Assembly: GCF_013340935.1 (NCBI RefSeq)
Contig: NZ_WHOS01000061.1
Location: 1 to 43,339 of the forward strand
Origin: Azospirillum melinis
GTDB taxonomy: Bacteria; Pseudomonadota; Alphaproteobacteria; Azospirillales; Azospirillaceae
DNA length: 43,339 bases
Reading direction: 5' to 3'
A program made the translations under genes and the position numbers. Below, piece by piece: positions 34,428-43,154 of this stretch. Every line of letters starts with the position of its first letter. Positions within the stretch are counted from its first letter, which is position 1. The notes under the pieces were generated by a model. That model had not been told where the DNA came from and did not search any database. It was given only the letters and a program-made list of their open reading frames with translations.

Positions 34428-35822
34428 ATGGAAACCTTGTCCGCCCTTCTCTACCTCGTCGCCTCCATCTGCTTCATCATGGCGCTGCGCGGGCTCTCCA
34501 GCCCGGAGACCTCGCGCCAGGGCAACATCTACGGCATGGTCGGCATGACCATCGCCATTCTGACCACGCTGGCTTCGCCCATCGTCCAGTCCTACTGGAT
34601 GATCGTGCTCGGCATCGCCATCGGCGGCGCCATCGGCTATGTGGTGGCCAAGAAGATCGAGATGACGGCGCTGCCGCAGCTCGTCGCCGCCTTCCACTCG
34701 CTGGTCGGTCTCGCCGCCGTCTTCGTGGCGCTCGCCGCCTTCTACTCGCCGGAGGCCTACGGCATTGGCCTCCGCGGTGCCATCGCCAAGGGCTCGCTGA
34801 TCGAGATGGCGCTGGGCACCGCGGTCGGTGCGATCACCTTCACCGGCTCCATCGTCGCCTTCGCCAAGCTCCAGGGCCTAGTCACCGGCAAGCCGCTGGT
34901 CTTCCCGATGCAGCATCCGCTGAACGCGGCGCTCGGCGTGCTGACCGTCATCCTGATCATCTGGCTGGTGCAGTCGAACGCCGATGTCGCGATGTGGCTG
35001 ATCGTCGTCGTGGCGCTGGCGCTGGGCTTCCTGCTGATCCTGCCGATCGGCGGCGCCGACATGCCGGTCGTCATCTCGATGCTGAACAGCTACTCGGGCT
35101 GGGCGGCCTGCGGCATCGGCTTCACGCTGCAGAACAACCTGCTGATCATCACCGGTGCTCTGGTGGGTTCCTCGGGCGCGATCCTGTCCTACATCATGTG
35201 CAAGGGCATGAACCGCTCGATCTTCAACGTCATCCTCGGTGGCTTCGGCGGCGAGAGTGCCGCGGCCGGCGGCCCCGCCAAGGGCCCGCAGGGCTCGGTC
35301 AAGGCCGGCTCGGCGGAGGATGCCGCCTACATCATGAAGAACGCCCAATCGGTCATCATCGTCCCCGGCTATGGCATGGCGGTGGCGCAGGCGCAGCACG
35401 CCCTGCGTGAGATGGCCGATGTGCTGAAGCATGAAGGCGTGGATGTGAAGTACGCCATCCATCCGGTGGCGGGCCGCATGCCCGGTCACATGAACGTGCT
35501 GCTGGCCGAAGCCAACGTGCCGTACGACGAGGTGTTCGAGCTGGAGGACATCAACCGCGACTTCGGCACGGCGGATGTGGCCTTCGTCATCGGCGCCAAC
35601 GACGTGACCAACCCGGCGGCCAAGACCGACCCGTCGAGCGCCATCTACGGAATGCCGATCCTGGACGTGGAGAAGGCCAAGACGGTGTTCTTCATCAAGC
35701 GCGGCATGGCCGCCGGTTACGCCGGTGTCGAGAACGAGCTGTTCTTCCGCCCCAACACCATGATGCTGTTCGGCGACGCCAAGAAGGTCACCGAAGAGGT
35801 CGTCAAGGCGATGGAAGCCTGA
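34428..35822 (+). CDS. pntB: NAD(P) transhydrogenase subunit beta
   Basis: A 464-residue subunit with about nine transmembrane helices (residues ~1-260) including ALRGLSSPETSRQGN and PQLVAAFHSLVGLAAV, whose His is important for proton movement in this family. A cytoplasmic NADP(H)-binding domain III follows: VPGYGMAVAQAQHALREM, HPVAGRMPGHMNVLLAEA, FVIGANDVTNPAAKTDP and KRGMAAGYAGVENELF. Normal length. Last gene of the operon; a strong intrinsic terminator follows 41 bases after its stop. Confidence 0.97.
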   Translation: METLSALLYLVASICFIMALRGLSSPETSRQGNIYGMVGMTIAILTTLASPIVQSYWMIVLGIAIGGAIGYVVAKKIEMTALPQLVAAFHSLVGLAAVFVALAAFYSPEAYGIGLRGAIAKGSLIEMALGTAVGAITFTGSIVAFAKLQGLVTGKPLVFPMQHPLNAALGVLTVILIIWLVQSNADVAMWLIVVVALALGFLLILPIGGADMPVVISMLNSYSGWAACGIGFTLQNNLLIITGALVGSSGAILSYIMCKGMNRSIFNVILGGFGGESAAAGGPAKGPQGSVKAGSAEDAAYIMKNAQSVIIVPGYGMAVAQAQHALREMADVLKHEGVDVKYAIHPVAGRMPGHMNVLLAEANVPYDEVFELEDINRDFGTADVAFVIGANDVTNPAAKTDPSSAIYGMPILDVEKAKTVFFIKRGMAAGYAGVENELFFRPNTMMLFGDAKKVTEEVVKAMEA

Positions 35823-35863
35823 CCGGCTTTCCCGGCCGGCTTTTACGGGGCAGTTGACCGAAC

Positions 35864-35900
35864 CGGGCGCGGGAGGCGAGGCTTCCCGCGCCCGTTTCTT
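35864..35900 (+). terminator. Intrinsic terminator of the pnt operon
   Basis: CGGGCGCGGGA (35864-35874) pairs perfectly with TCCCGCGCCCG (35884-35894) around a 9-base loop, followed directly by TTTCTTTT. It lies 41 bases after the pntB stop and is one of the two clearest terminators in the window. Confidence 0.9.
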
Positions 35901-35934
35901 TTGGGCCGAGAACGACAAGAGAGGATGCGGAGCC

Positions 35935-36222
35935 ATGACCGCCTACATCATCGCCGACGTGCGCGTGACCGACCCGGTCGCCTATGAGGTCTACAAATCG
36001 CTGACCCCCGACGCGATTGCCAAGAATGGCGGACGCTTCCTCAGCCGTGGCGGCGAGACGGCGGTGCTGGAAGGCGAATGGCAGCCCAACCGCATCGTCA
36101 TCCTCGAATTCCCGGACGTGGCGGCTGCCAAGGCCTTCTACGACAGCCCGGAATACCGCAAGGCCCGAGAGGCCCGGCGCGATGCCGCCGATTTCAAGAT
36201 GATCGTGGTGGAGGGCCTGTGA
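35935..36222 (+). CDS. DUF1330 domain-containing protein
   Basis: A 95-residue ferredoxin-like alpha/beta protein. TAYIIADVRVTDPVAYEVYK, GGRFLSRGGETAVLEGEW, RIVILEFPDVAAAKAFYDSP and EYRKAREARRDAADFKMIVV are the ordered blocks of DUF1330, a family of small, probably dimeric cytoplasmic proteins of unknown activity related to the antibiotic-monooxygenase-like fold. ATG 35935 has GAGGAT about 10 bases upstream. It follows the pnt terminator and so is probably transcribed on its own. Confidence 0.9.
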   Translation: MTAYIIADVRVTDPVAYEVYKSLTPDAIAKNGGRFLSRGGETAVLEGEWQPNRIVILEFPDVAAAKAFYDSPEYRKAREARRDAADFKMIVVEGL

Positions 36223-36232
36223 CGCCCAGCCT

Positions 36233-36256
36233 GTAACCATCAAGGGAAGCGGTTAC
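36233..36256. promoter_or_regulatory. Inverted repeat after the DUF1330 gene
   Basis: GTAACC (36233-36238) and GGTTAC (36251-36256) are inverted around 12 bases; a related GTTACA lies at 36262-36267. The cluster of GTTAC-like words upstream of the 42-residue ORF could be a regulator site. Short arms make chance occurrence possible. Confidence 0.3.
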
Positions 36257-36328
36257 CAAGCGTTACACAGGACCGTCCGCTGGACACATCGCCGCAACAC
36301 GGCACCGCTAACGCTTACCGTCACCGAA

Positions 36329-36354
36329 AGCCGGCGGTCTGCTTGCCGCCGGCT
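36329..36354. terminator. GC hairpin between DUF1330 gene and the 42-residue ORF
   Basis: AGCCGGCGG (36329-36337) pairs with CCGCCGGCT (36346-36354) around an 8-base loop. No T-run follows. It may end the DUF1330 transcript or be a leader hairpin of the small ORF that starts at 36379. Confidence 0.4.
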
Positions 36355-36378
36355 CCCCCACAGTGACGGAACCCGACC

Positions 36379-36507
36379 ATGGATGACGACGATCTCTCCG
36401 ACCCGATCGATTCGCACATCACGCTCTGGACACGCATCGCCATGGCGATCCTGATGGTGGGAATCTCGCTCTGCGGCGTGTCGCTCTACCTGCTGACCGA
36501 GACCTGA
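36379..36507 (+). CDS. Putative 42-residue single-pass membrane miniprotein
   Basis: ATG 36379 to TGA 36507. The product has an acidic N-terminus (MDDDDLSDPIDSH), then one hydrophobic helix at about residues 19-39 (RIAMAILMVGISLCGVSLYL) and a short tail LTET. The clean acidic-head plus helix design and the in-frame stop support a real small gene. The ribosome binding site is weak (GACGGA, ~10 bases upstream). I do not recognise a family. By the positive-inside rule, the acidic N-terminus would favour an N-out orientation, which is inference. Confidence 0.5.
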   Translation: MDDDDLSDPIDSHITLWTRIAMAILMVGISLCGVSLYLLTET

Positions 36508-36690
36508 AGCCGAACCGCCAGTGCCGCGCCGAACCCACATTTTCCGCGGTTCCAGGCGGCTTCGGTCTAAGGATAACACGAAAATACATCGTTAAATCGC
36601 CAATTCCCTTTCCCTGTTATGTGAAAATCTCTCTTCCCCATATGGGCAACCGTGCTAAATAGCGTCGGAACCTTAGCCGAGGACGATCCG
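36508..36690. promoter_or_regulatory. AT-rich promoter region of the ABC importer
   Basis: A 183-base region. Bases 36570-36660 are AT-rich for this genome (AATACATCGTTAAATCG, TGTTATGTGAAAATC). A 10-bp palindrome CCCATATGGG lies at 36637-36646, 44 bases before the substrate-binding protein start, and is a candidate operator. I cannot assign a regulator. Confidence 0.4.
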
Positions 36691-37728
36691 ATGCTCCGCT
36701 TGACCCGTCGCTCCACCCTTGCCGCCCTGGTCGCCCTCGCGTCGGCTGCCGCCTCGACCGCTGCCATGATGCCGGGCACCGCGCACGCCGCCGACCCGGT
36801 GAAGCTGGAAATCGGCTATATCCCGATTCTGGCGGCATCCCCGCTGTTCATTGTCGACGGTCAGGGTTGGGCCAAGGAGGCCGGGATCGCGCTGAAGCTA
36901 ACCCGTTTCGAATCCGGTCCGCACGCGATCCAGGCGATGGCCGCTGGCCAGATCGACCTGCTCTATGCCGGCGTCGCCCCCGTGTTGGTCGCCCGCACCA
37001 AGGGTGCCGACATCTCGGTCATCGCCAATTCGGCGGTGGAGGAGATGGTGGTCGCCGCCCGCGGCCCCTTCGCCAAGGCGGTGGGCACCACGCCGACCGC
37101 GGAGTCCTTCAAGAAATTCGCAGCCGACACCGGCCGCAAGCCGAAGATCGGCACCCAGCCGCCGGGCTCGGTTCCCGACACCGTGTTGAAGCATTGGCTG
37201 TTCAAGGTGGTGAAGGTCGATCCGGCCGATGTCGAACTGGTGCCGATGGGCATCGAGAAGACGCAGCAGGCCCTGCTGGCCGGCGCGCTCGACGCCGCCA
37301 CCATCCGCGAGCCGACGGTGACCGTCACCCAGCAGATGGACCCGAACGTCGTTCTGGTCGCCACCGGTGCCCAGATGTTCCCGGACCAGCCCGGCACTGT
37401 GGTTTCCGCCCGTGCCGAGGTGTTGAAGAAGAACCCCGATGCCATCAAGGCGCTGGTCAAGGCCCACATCCGAGCAGTCGACCTGATCGCCAAGGACCCG
37501 GCCGGTTCCGCCAAGATCGTGAACAACTATCTCGGCAAGGGCCTGATGGAGCCGGCGACGCTGGAGGCCGCCTTCAAGGGGCCGGGGTCGAAGTTCGTCG
37601 CCGATCCGCATTCGGTGGTGCCGGCGGTGGAGAAGATGATGGCTTTCACCAAGGAGATCGGCTCGGCCAGCGAGACCATTCCGGTGGCCGAGGCCTTCGA
37701 CTTCAGCTTCTACGACGCCGCGAAGTAA
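36691..37728 (+). CDS. ABC transporter substrate-binding protein (NitT/TauT type)
   Basis: A 345-residue periplasmic binding protein. A signal peptide (MLRLTRRSTLAALVALASAA, cleavage near AHAAD) with an RR pair is followed by KLEIGYIPILAASPLFIVDG, GPHAIQAMAAGQIDLLYAGV and PAVEKMMAF. The layout (Y-x-P near the start, the AGQ-x-D block and a TQPPGSVPDT phosphate-like loop) fits the SsuA/TauA/nitrate family that binds sulfonates, taurine, nitrate or related small anions or pyrimidine precursors. The ligand is unknown. GAGGAC lies 8 bases before ATG 36691. First gene of a three-gene importer operon. Confidence 0.88.
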   Translation: MLRLTRRSTLAALVALASAAASTAAMMPGTAHAADPVKLEIGYIPILAASPLFIVDGQGWAKEAGIALKLTRFESGPHAIQAMAAGQIDLLYAGVAPVLVARTKGADISVIANSAVEEMVVAARGPFAKAVGTTPTAESFKKFAADTGRKPKIGTQPPGSVPDTVLKHWLFKVVKVDPADVELVPMGIEKTQQALLAGALDAATIREPTVTVTQQMDPNVVLVATGAQMFPDQPGTVVSARAEVLKKNPDAIKALVKAHIRAVDLIAKDPAGSAKIVNNYLGKGLMEPATLEAAFKGPGSKFVADPHSVVPAVEKMMAFTKEIGSASETIPVAEAFDFSFYDAAK

Positions 37729-37759
37729 GCCGGCCGGGCCTGGGGACATCGACAAGCCG

Positions 37760-38512
37760 ATGAAGACCTACAACAAGATCGCCCTGTCGGCGCTGGGCGT
37801 CATCGTCTTCCTGCTGGCATGGGAAGCGGTGGCGCGCAGCGGCGTCGTGCCGGCCCGGCTGTTGCCGTCGCCGAGCGCGGTGCCCACCGCCTTCCTGACA
37901 GAGTTCAACAGCGGCACCTGGCAGGCGATGGTGCTGGCCAGCCTGTCGCACTATCTGGTCGGGCTGTCTCTGGGCACCTTCCTTGGCGTGTCGTTCGGCA
38001 CGGCCGCCGCGCTGTGGGGCAAGTGGGACGCCTTCCAGGCCTGGGTCGTGCGCATGCTGCGTCCGATTCCGGCCATCGCCTGGATCCCCTTCGCCATCAT
38101 CTGGTTCGGCGTCAGCGAGGGTGCGGCATCCTTCCTGATCGCGCTGACGGTGTTCTGGATCAACTACTACGCCAGCTACGCCGCGGTGCGCGGGGTCGAT
38201 AAGGATCTGATCGAGCTTGGCTATGCCTTCGGCCAGGGCGGGCTGATCCCGCGCCTGTTCAAGATCATCCTGCCGGGCGCCCTGCCGGGCATCCTGTCGG
38301 GTCTGCGCGCCGGGTTGGGGCAGGGCTGGATGACCGTGGTCGCGGCCGAGCTGTTCGGCATCTCCGGCCTCGGCATGCGGATGATGGAGGCGTCGGGCCT
38401 GCTGGCGACCCACATTGTCGTGCTCTACATGGTCACCATCGCGCTGCTCTACGGCGTATCGGATTTCCTGTTCATGCAAGTTCAGTCGCGGGTGCTCTCA
38501 TGGCAGCGGTGA
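37760..38512 (+). CDS. ABC transporter permease (NitT/TauT type)
   Basis: A 250-residue inner-membrane permease with about six helices. The EAA loop is visible as ELGYAFGQGGLIPRLFKIIL followed by PGALPGILSGLRAGLGQGW, in which the conserved G is spaced as in SsuC/TauC. MLRPIPAIAWIPFAIIWFG is the other family block. It starts 31 bases after the binding protein and overlaps the ATPase gene by 13 bases, so the three are one unit. Confidence 0.93.
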   Translation: MKTYNKIALSALGVIVFLLAWEAVARSGVVPARLLPSPSAVPTAFLTEFNSGTWQAMVLASLSHYLVGLSLGTFLGVSFGTAAALWGKWDAFQAWVVRMLRPIPAIAWIPFAIIWFGVSEGAASFLIALTVFWINYYASYAAVRGVDKDLIELGYAFGQGGLIPRLFKIILPGALPGILSGLRAGLGQGWMTVVAAELFGISGLGMRMMEASGLLATHIVVLYMVTIALLYGVSDFLFMQVQSRVLSWQR

Positions 38513-39267
38513 CCCTTTCCAAGACCGCATCCGCGTCGGTCATCGACCTTGAGGACGTGTCCATCGGCTATGGCAAAGACGCGCCGCCGGTTCTGGTCGA
38601 CGTCAACCTGTCGGTCGAGCGTGGCAGCTTCGTCGCCATCGTCGGCCCGTCCGGCGTCGGCAAGTCGACCCTGCTGCGCGTCGTCGCCGGGCTGCACACC
38701 GCACGCAGCGGCGGCGTCACCATCCATCAGGACCAGCGGCCCGGCCATCGCCCGGTCGGGCTGGTGTTCCAGGACTCGCGTCTGCTGCCCTGGCGCCGGG
38801 TGATCCGCAATGTGGAGTTCGGGCTGGAGGGCCTGCCGGTCAGCCGCGACGAGCGCCGCCACCGGGCGGAAGCCGCGCTGAAGCTCGTGCGGCTCGACGG
38901 CTATGCCCGCCGCTGGCCCTACGAGCTGTCGGGCGGCCAGCGCCAGCGCATCGGCATCGCCCGCGCCATGGCGGTCGACCCGGACATCCTGTTGATGGAT
39001 GAGCCTTTCGGCGCGCTCGACGCCATCACCCGCCACAATCTTCAGGACGAGCTTCGCCGCATCCACCAGGAGACGGGCAAGACGGTTCTGTTCGTCACCC
39101 ACGACCTGGAAGAAGCGGTTCATCTGGCCGACCGCATCATCGTGCTGGGCGGCACCCCGGCCCGCGTGGTGCGCGACGTTCGCAACAGTGCCGGCCGGGA
39201 TGGGGCGGTGTTCCGCGATCAGGTGGAGCAGCTGCGCTCCGAGATCGCGGACAATTACAGCATCTGA
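38500..39267 (+). CDS. ABC transporter ATP-binding protein (NitT/TauT type)
   Basis: A 255-residue ABC ATPase. Walker A is GPSGVGKST, the Q-loop is VFQDSRLLPWRRV, the signature is LSGGQRQRIGIARAM, Walker B is ILLMDEPFGALD and the switch His is in FVTHDLEEA. The LLPWRRVIRNVEFGLE block is typical of SsuB/TauB. It powers uptake through the permease encoded just upstream. Start ATG 38500 overlaps the permease 3' end by 13 bases. It converges on the ilvA-type gene with only 12 bases between the stops. Confidence 0.95.
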   Translation: MAAVTLSKTASASVIDLEDVSIGYGKDAPPVLVDVNLSVERGSFVAIVGPSGVGKSTLLRVVAGLHTARSGGVTIHQDQRPGHRPVGLVFQDSRLLPWRRVIRNVEFGLEGLPVSRDERRHRAEAALKLVRLDGYARRWPYELSGGQRQRIGIARAMAVDPDILLMDEPFGALDAITRHNLQDELRRIHQETGKTVLFVTHDLEEAVHLADRIIVLGGTPARVVRDVRNSAGRDGAVFRDQVEQLRSEIADNYSI

Positions 39268-39270
39268 CGG

Positions 39271-39289
39271 GGTGGGGGCTTACCCCACC
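39271..39289. terminator. Short hairpin over the ilvA stop
   Basis: GGTGGGG (39271-39277) pairs with CCCCACC (39283-39289); the 5-base loop holds the minus-strand stop codon. It lies between convergent genes but has no T-run, so its function as a terminator is uncertain. Confidence 0.35.
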
Positions 39290-40494
39290 TCCATCATCAG
39301 GCTGGTCGGGTAGCCGGCGTCCTTCATCCTGGCGATCAGCGCATCGACATGGGTCTGGTTGCGGGTTTCCAGCACCACATCCACCTCCGCCATCTTGACC
39401 GGCACGTTGTGGAACAGGCGCTGGTGGTGAACCTCGACGATGTTGGCACCGGCCTCGCCCAGCAGGCGGGTGACGCGGGCGAGCGCGCCGGGCGCGTCGG
39501 TGATGCTGATGCGCAGGCGGACGATGCGGCCCTCATAGACCAGCCCGCGCATCAGCACCTGCGCCATGATGCGGGAGTCGATGTTGCCGCCCGACAGAAC
39601 GATCCCGACCTTGCGGCCGCGGTAGCGCTGCGGATCGTCCAGAACCGCGGCCAACGCCGCCGCCCCGGCGCCCTCGGCGACCAGCTTCTGCACGGTGGCG
39701 AGGCGGTAGACCGCTTCCTCCAGCCGGGCCTCTCCCACCTCCACCACATCGTCGACCATGGCGCGGATGATCGGCAGGGTCAGGGCGCCAGGCGCCTTGA
39801 CCGCGATGCCTTCCGCCACGGTCGCACCGCCGCAGGTGATCGGCTGGCCGGCCAGCGCCTGACGCACCGCCGGGTAGAGGCTGCACTGCACCCCGACGAT
39901 CTCCAGATCCGGGCGCAGTGCCTTGGCGGCCGTCGCCATGCCGGAAATCAGACCGCCGCCGCCGATGGGCACCACCAGCACGTCGAGGTCCGGCACATCC
40001 TCCAGCAGTTCCAGCGCCGCGGTGCCCTGGCCGGCGGCCACCAGCGGGTCGTCATAGGGATGGACGAAGGTCAGCCCGTCACGCGCCGCCAGCTCATGGG
40101 CGAAGGCGGCGGCCTCGCTCAGCGTCTCGCCATGCAGTTCGACGGTGGCGCCCAGATTCTCGGTCCGCTCCACCTTGGTGAACGGCGTGAAGGCGGGCAT
40201 GACGATGGTGGAGCGGATGCCCAGCCGCGTGGCATGGCAGGCCACCGCCTGGGCGTGGTTGCCGGCGGACATGGCGATGACGCCGGCGCGGCGCTCCGCC
40301 TCGCCCAGCGACAGCAGCTTGTTCAGCGCGCCCCGCTCCTTGAAGGAGCTGGTGGCGTGCTGGTTCTCCAGCTTCACATGCATCCGGCAATCCGCCATGT
40401 CCCCCAGGCGGGGAGCCGGAACCGTGGGCGTTCGGGGCAGGTGTCCCGCGATGCGCGCCGCCGCGGCGCGCACGTCCTCCAGCGTTATGGTCAT
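39280..40494 (-). CDS. ilvA: Threonine ammonia-lyase (threonine dehydratase) with ACT domain
   Basis: A 404-residue PLP enzyme that converts threonine to 2-oxobutanoate and ammonia. The PLP lysine is K52 in SSFKERGA, the phosphate-binding loop is PIGGGGLISG, and SAGNHAQAVA and PAFTPFTKVERTE are family blocks. The C-terminal ~80 residues (RLRISITDAPGALARVTRLL onward) form one ACT domain, as in the shorter, TdcB/IlvA-type enzymes. Biosynthetic and catabolic roles cannot be separated here. Start ATG 40494 overlaps the stop of the upstream acylase gene by 4 bases (ATGA), so they may be co-translated. Confidence 0.93.
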   Translation of the reverse strand: MTITLEDVRAAAARIAGHLPRTPTVPAPRLGDMADCRMHVKLENQHATSSFKERGALNKLLSLGEAERRAGVIAMSAGNHAQAVACHATRLGIRSTIVMPAFTPFTKVERTENLGATVELHGETLSEAAAFAHELAARDGLTFVHPYDDPLVAAGQGTAALELLEDVPDLDVLVVPIGGGGLISGMATAAKALRPDLEIVGVQCSLYPAVRQALAGQPITCGGATVAEGIAVKAPGALTLPIIRAMVDDVVEVGEARLEEAVYRLATVQKLVAEGAGAAALAAVLDDPQRYRGRKVGIVLSGGNIDSRIMAQVLMRGLVYEGRIVRLRISITDAPGALARVTRLLGEAGANIVEVHHQRLFHNVPVKMAEVDVVLETRNQTHVDALIARMKDAGYPTSLMMEVG

Positions 40495-43154
40495 TTCGTG
40501 TTTGTCCCGGTGTTGCGTGGTGTGAGTGTCAGCACCTCCGCCCCTGCCGAGACCAGCGTGCCACGGTCGCCGGCCATACGCAACGAACCGCCATCGCGCC
40601 ACAGGGTGACGAGATCGCCCCAATGGCGGGACCAGATGTTGCCGGACTGGCCGGTGGCGATCACGAACCGGGAATTGTCGAGGTCGGCCAGATCGTAGAC
40701 CGCGCGGAAGCCAGCGCCCTGGACATGGCGGAACGGATTTCCGGGGTCGCGGATGGTGGTCGATCCGCGGTTGACGGTGAAGAAATCGCCGTCGGTCTCT
40801 ACCGACAGATCGGCCTTGCCGCCGATCAGCGGCACGCGGCTCAGCATGCGGTGGACCAGCGCGACGGTGTGGTCATCGCCCCAGCGCCAGCTCTTCATGC
40901 TGGACCCATGACGCTCGGCCAGCGCCTTGACCGCCGTTTCCAGGGAGCGTCCGGTCATGTCGGCGCAGCTTTCCTTCTGCGGCGTGGTGATGTCGTCGCA
41001 CCATTCCGGCCGGTTGTTCAGGACATTGCGCAACGCTTCCGGCCGCAAATCCCAGTAGGAGGCGAAGTCGGCGCCCAACTCGTCGGCGAAGACCGCGCGG
41101 ACAAGTTCCCGCAGCCACATGTCGAAGATCAGCGGTTCGGGCCGGTTGCGGTCGATCCGGCCGTCCCAGCCGCGCAACAGGGCCGCCGCATCGCTCGCGA
41201 GGCCGGGCGGCGTCGGGTACTTCAGCAGCTCCGGCAGGAAATCGCGGCCGGGCAGGGAGACGATGTCCATCTGCTGGCGGGCCACATCCTCGACCGAATG
41301 GCGCCCGTTGCCCAGCATCTCGACGATGCGTTTGGCGCGCGAGGGATCCGGCCATTCGGTGGCGAGGCGATAGGGATAGTCGCGCCCGACCACCGCGTTG
41401 TTGGCGTTGACGAACTGCCCGGTCGGCGGGTTCACCGCCTGCGGCAGGGCGTAATAAGGCAGGAAGCCGGTCCAGTCATACTCGCCGGTCCAACCGGGAA
41501 CCGGCACGCGTCCATCGCCCTTGCGGCGGATCGGCACCCGGCCGGGGGTGATGAATCCGACCTCTCCGCTCACATCGGCATAGACGACGTTCTGCTGCGG
41601 GGCGACATGCAGGCGCAGCGCGTCGCGCGCGCCCTCCGCCGATCCGGCATGGTTCAGGCGGTAGAGAGCCTCCGCACTGGTGTCGTCGTCGGCAAGGCCC
41701 GGGAAGGACAGCGCCAGCACCGGACCGGGCGCCTTGCCGTCGATGGACGGGGCGTCCAGATCGGAGATGACGGGGCCATGGCGCGTGGTTCGAACGGTCA
41801 GCGTCTGCGACGCCTCGCCGGCGATGCCGATGGTCTCGGCACGCGTTTCGAAGGGCTGGCTGCCGTCGGGTGTCAGGTAGCGCGCCGGGTCCTGCGGGTC
41901 GGGCTTTTCGACGAACAGGTCCTGGGTGTCGCTGTGGGTGGTGGTGAAGCCCCAGGCGACCTTGCCGTTGTGGCCGAGGATGGTCAGCGGCACGCCCGGC
42001 ACGGTGGCGCCGGTGACGGTGAAGTCCGGTGTGACGATGCGGGCGAGATACCAGAGAATCGGCGCTTCCAGCCCCAGATGCGGATCGTTGGCGAGGATCG
42101 GCTTGCCGGTCGTGGTGCGGGCGCCGGTCAGGACCCATTCGTTCGACGCGGTGTCGAAGCCCATCTGCGGCAAGGCTGTCAGGGTGCGGCGCACCGTTTC
42201 CCGCAGATCCATGCCGCGCAGGTCACTGGCCAACGTGGTGGGAGACCCGGGAACGTCCGACGGAAACAGATCGTCGACCTGTTGCGGCGACAGCCGTTCC
42301 AGAACGCGGGAGCGGAACAGCTCGTCGCGGTAGTTGGCCGACAGTTGCAATGCCATCAGCTTGGCCCAGACCAGACTGTCGGCGACGGTCCAGGGCTCCG
42401 GGGTGTGACGCAGAAGCTGGAATTCGACCGGCAACCCCTCCGACCGGGTGGCGAGATAGCCGTTCACGCCCTCGGCATAGGCTTCGAATGCGGTGCGGGC
42501 TTCGGGCGACAGGGTGGCGGCCATCGCCTCCGCCGCGCGGCGGACGCCCAGCGTGCGCATGAGCCGGTCAGTGCGGAGCGCGAAGTCGCCGTATTTGGTG
42601 CCGATCAGTTCGGCCAGCCGGCCGGCCCCGGCCCGGCGCATCGTCTCCATCTGCCACAGGCGGTCCTGGGCGTGGGCATAGCCCAGCGCGCGGTAGGCGT
42701 CTCGCTCGGTCGCGGCGAAGATATGGACCACACCTTGCTTGTCCCGCACGACCTCGGCCGGCGCGCCGTTGCCAGGAATGGCGACCGTGCCGCTGGTCTG
42801 CGGCTGCTGGGCCCGCATCCACACATAGGCACCGAGCAGACCGGCCGGCGGCAGCAGCACAAGCACGCCGGCGACAACTGCGACCTTGCCCCAACGTCCC
42901 CGCGGCAGGCGCAGGCGTGGGCGCCGGGAGTTGCGAGGCGGCGGCATCGGTTGAGGCTGCACGCCATAGGGCGGCTGCTGCTGGGGATAGGGCTGGCCGG
43001 GCGGCTGCGCACCCATGGGATGGGCCGCGGGAGGATAGGTTCCCGGCGGATAAGCGCCGGGTGGATAAGCATCTGGTGGATAAGCGCTGGGCGGATAGAC
43101 AGGCTGTTGCGGTGCTTGCGGGTAAGGGGCACCTGGATAGGGCGCGCCCGGCTG
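40491..43154 (-). CDS. Penicillin-acylase-family N-terminal-nucleophile hydrolase, 5' end not reliable
   Basis: Ntn amidohydrolase precursor, cleaved into alpha and beta chains. The likely nucleophile is the Ser of TASNEWVLTGARTT (beta-chain start), followed by the conserved NDPHLGLEAP. DRLWQMETMRRAGAGRLAEL and HGPVIS are further family blocks. Upstream is one membrane helix (VAVVAGVLVLLPPAGLLGAY) preceded by a Pro/Tyr/Gln-rich cytoplasmic segment with YPPGAYPPG-type repeats, an unusual extension for this family. Substrate unknown: penicillins, acyl-homoserine lactones and other acyl amides are all possible. The frame continues to 43331, but beyond 43154 the DNA is an inverted low-fidelity copy, so the true start is not in the window. 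Confidence 0.85.
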   Translation of the reverse strand, partial: QPGAPYPGAPYPQAPQQPVYPPSAYPPDAYPPGAYPPGTYPPAAHPMGAQPPGQPYPQQQPPYGVQPQPMPPPRNSRRPRLRLPRGRWGKVAVVAGVLVLLPPAGLLGAYVWMRAQQPQTSGTVAIPGNGAPAEVVRDKQGVVHIFAATERDAYRALGYAHAQDRLWQMETMRRAGAGRLAELIGTKYGDFALRTDRLMRTLGVRRAAEAMAATLSPEARTAFEAYAEGVNGYLATRSEGLPVEFQLLRHTPEPWTVADSLVWAKLMALQLSANYRDELFRSRVLERLSPQQVDDLFPSDVPGSPTTLASDLRGMDLRETVRRTLTALPQMGFDTASNEWVLTGARTTTGKPILANDPHLGLEAPILWYLARIVTPDFTVTGATVPGVPLTILGHNGKVAWGFTTTHSDTQDLFVEKPDPQDPARYLTPDGSQPFETRAETIGIAGEASQTLTVRTTRHGPVISDLDAPSIDGKAPGPVLALSFPGLADDDTSAEALYRLNHAGSAEGARDALRLHVAPQQNVVYADVSGEVGFITPGRVPIRRKGDGRVPVPGWTGEYDWTGFLPYYALPQAVNPPTGQFVNANNAVVGRDYPYRLATEWPDPSRAKRIVEMLGNGRHSVEDVARQQMDIVSLPGRDFLPELLKYPTPPGLASDAAALLRGWDGRIDRNRPEPLIFDMWLRELVRAVFADELGADFASYWDLRPEALRNVLNNRPEWCDDITTPQKESCADMTGRSLETAVKALAERHGSSMKSWRWGDDHTVALVHRMLSRVPLIGGKADLSVETDGDFFTVNRGSTTIRDPGNPFRHVQGAGFRAVYDLADLDNSRFVIATGQSGNIWSRHWGDLVTLWRDGGSLRMAGDRGTLVSAGAEVLTLTPRNTGTNTK

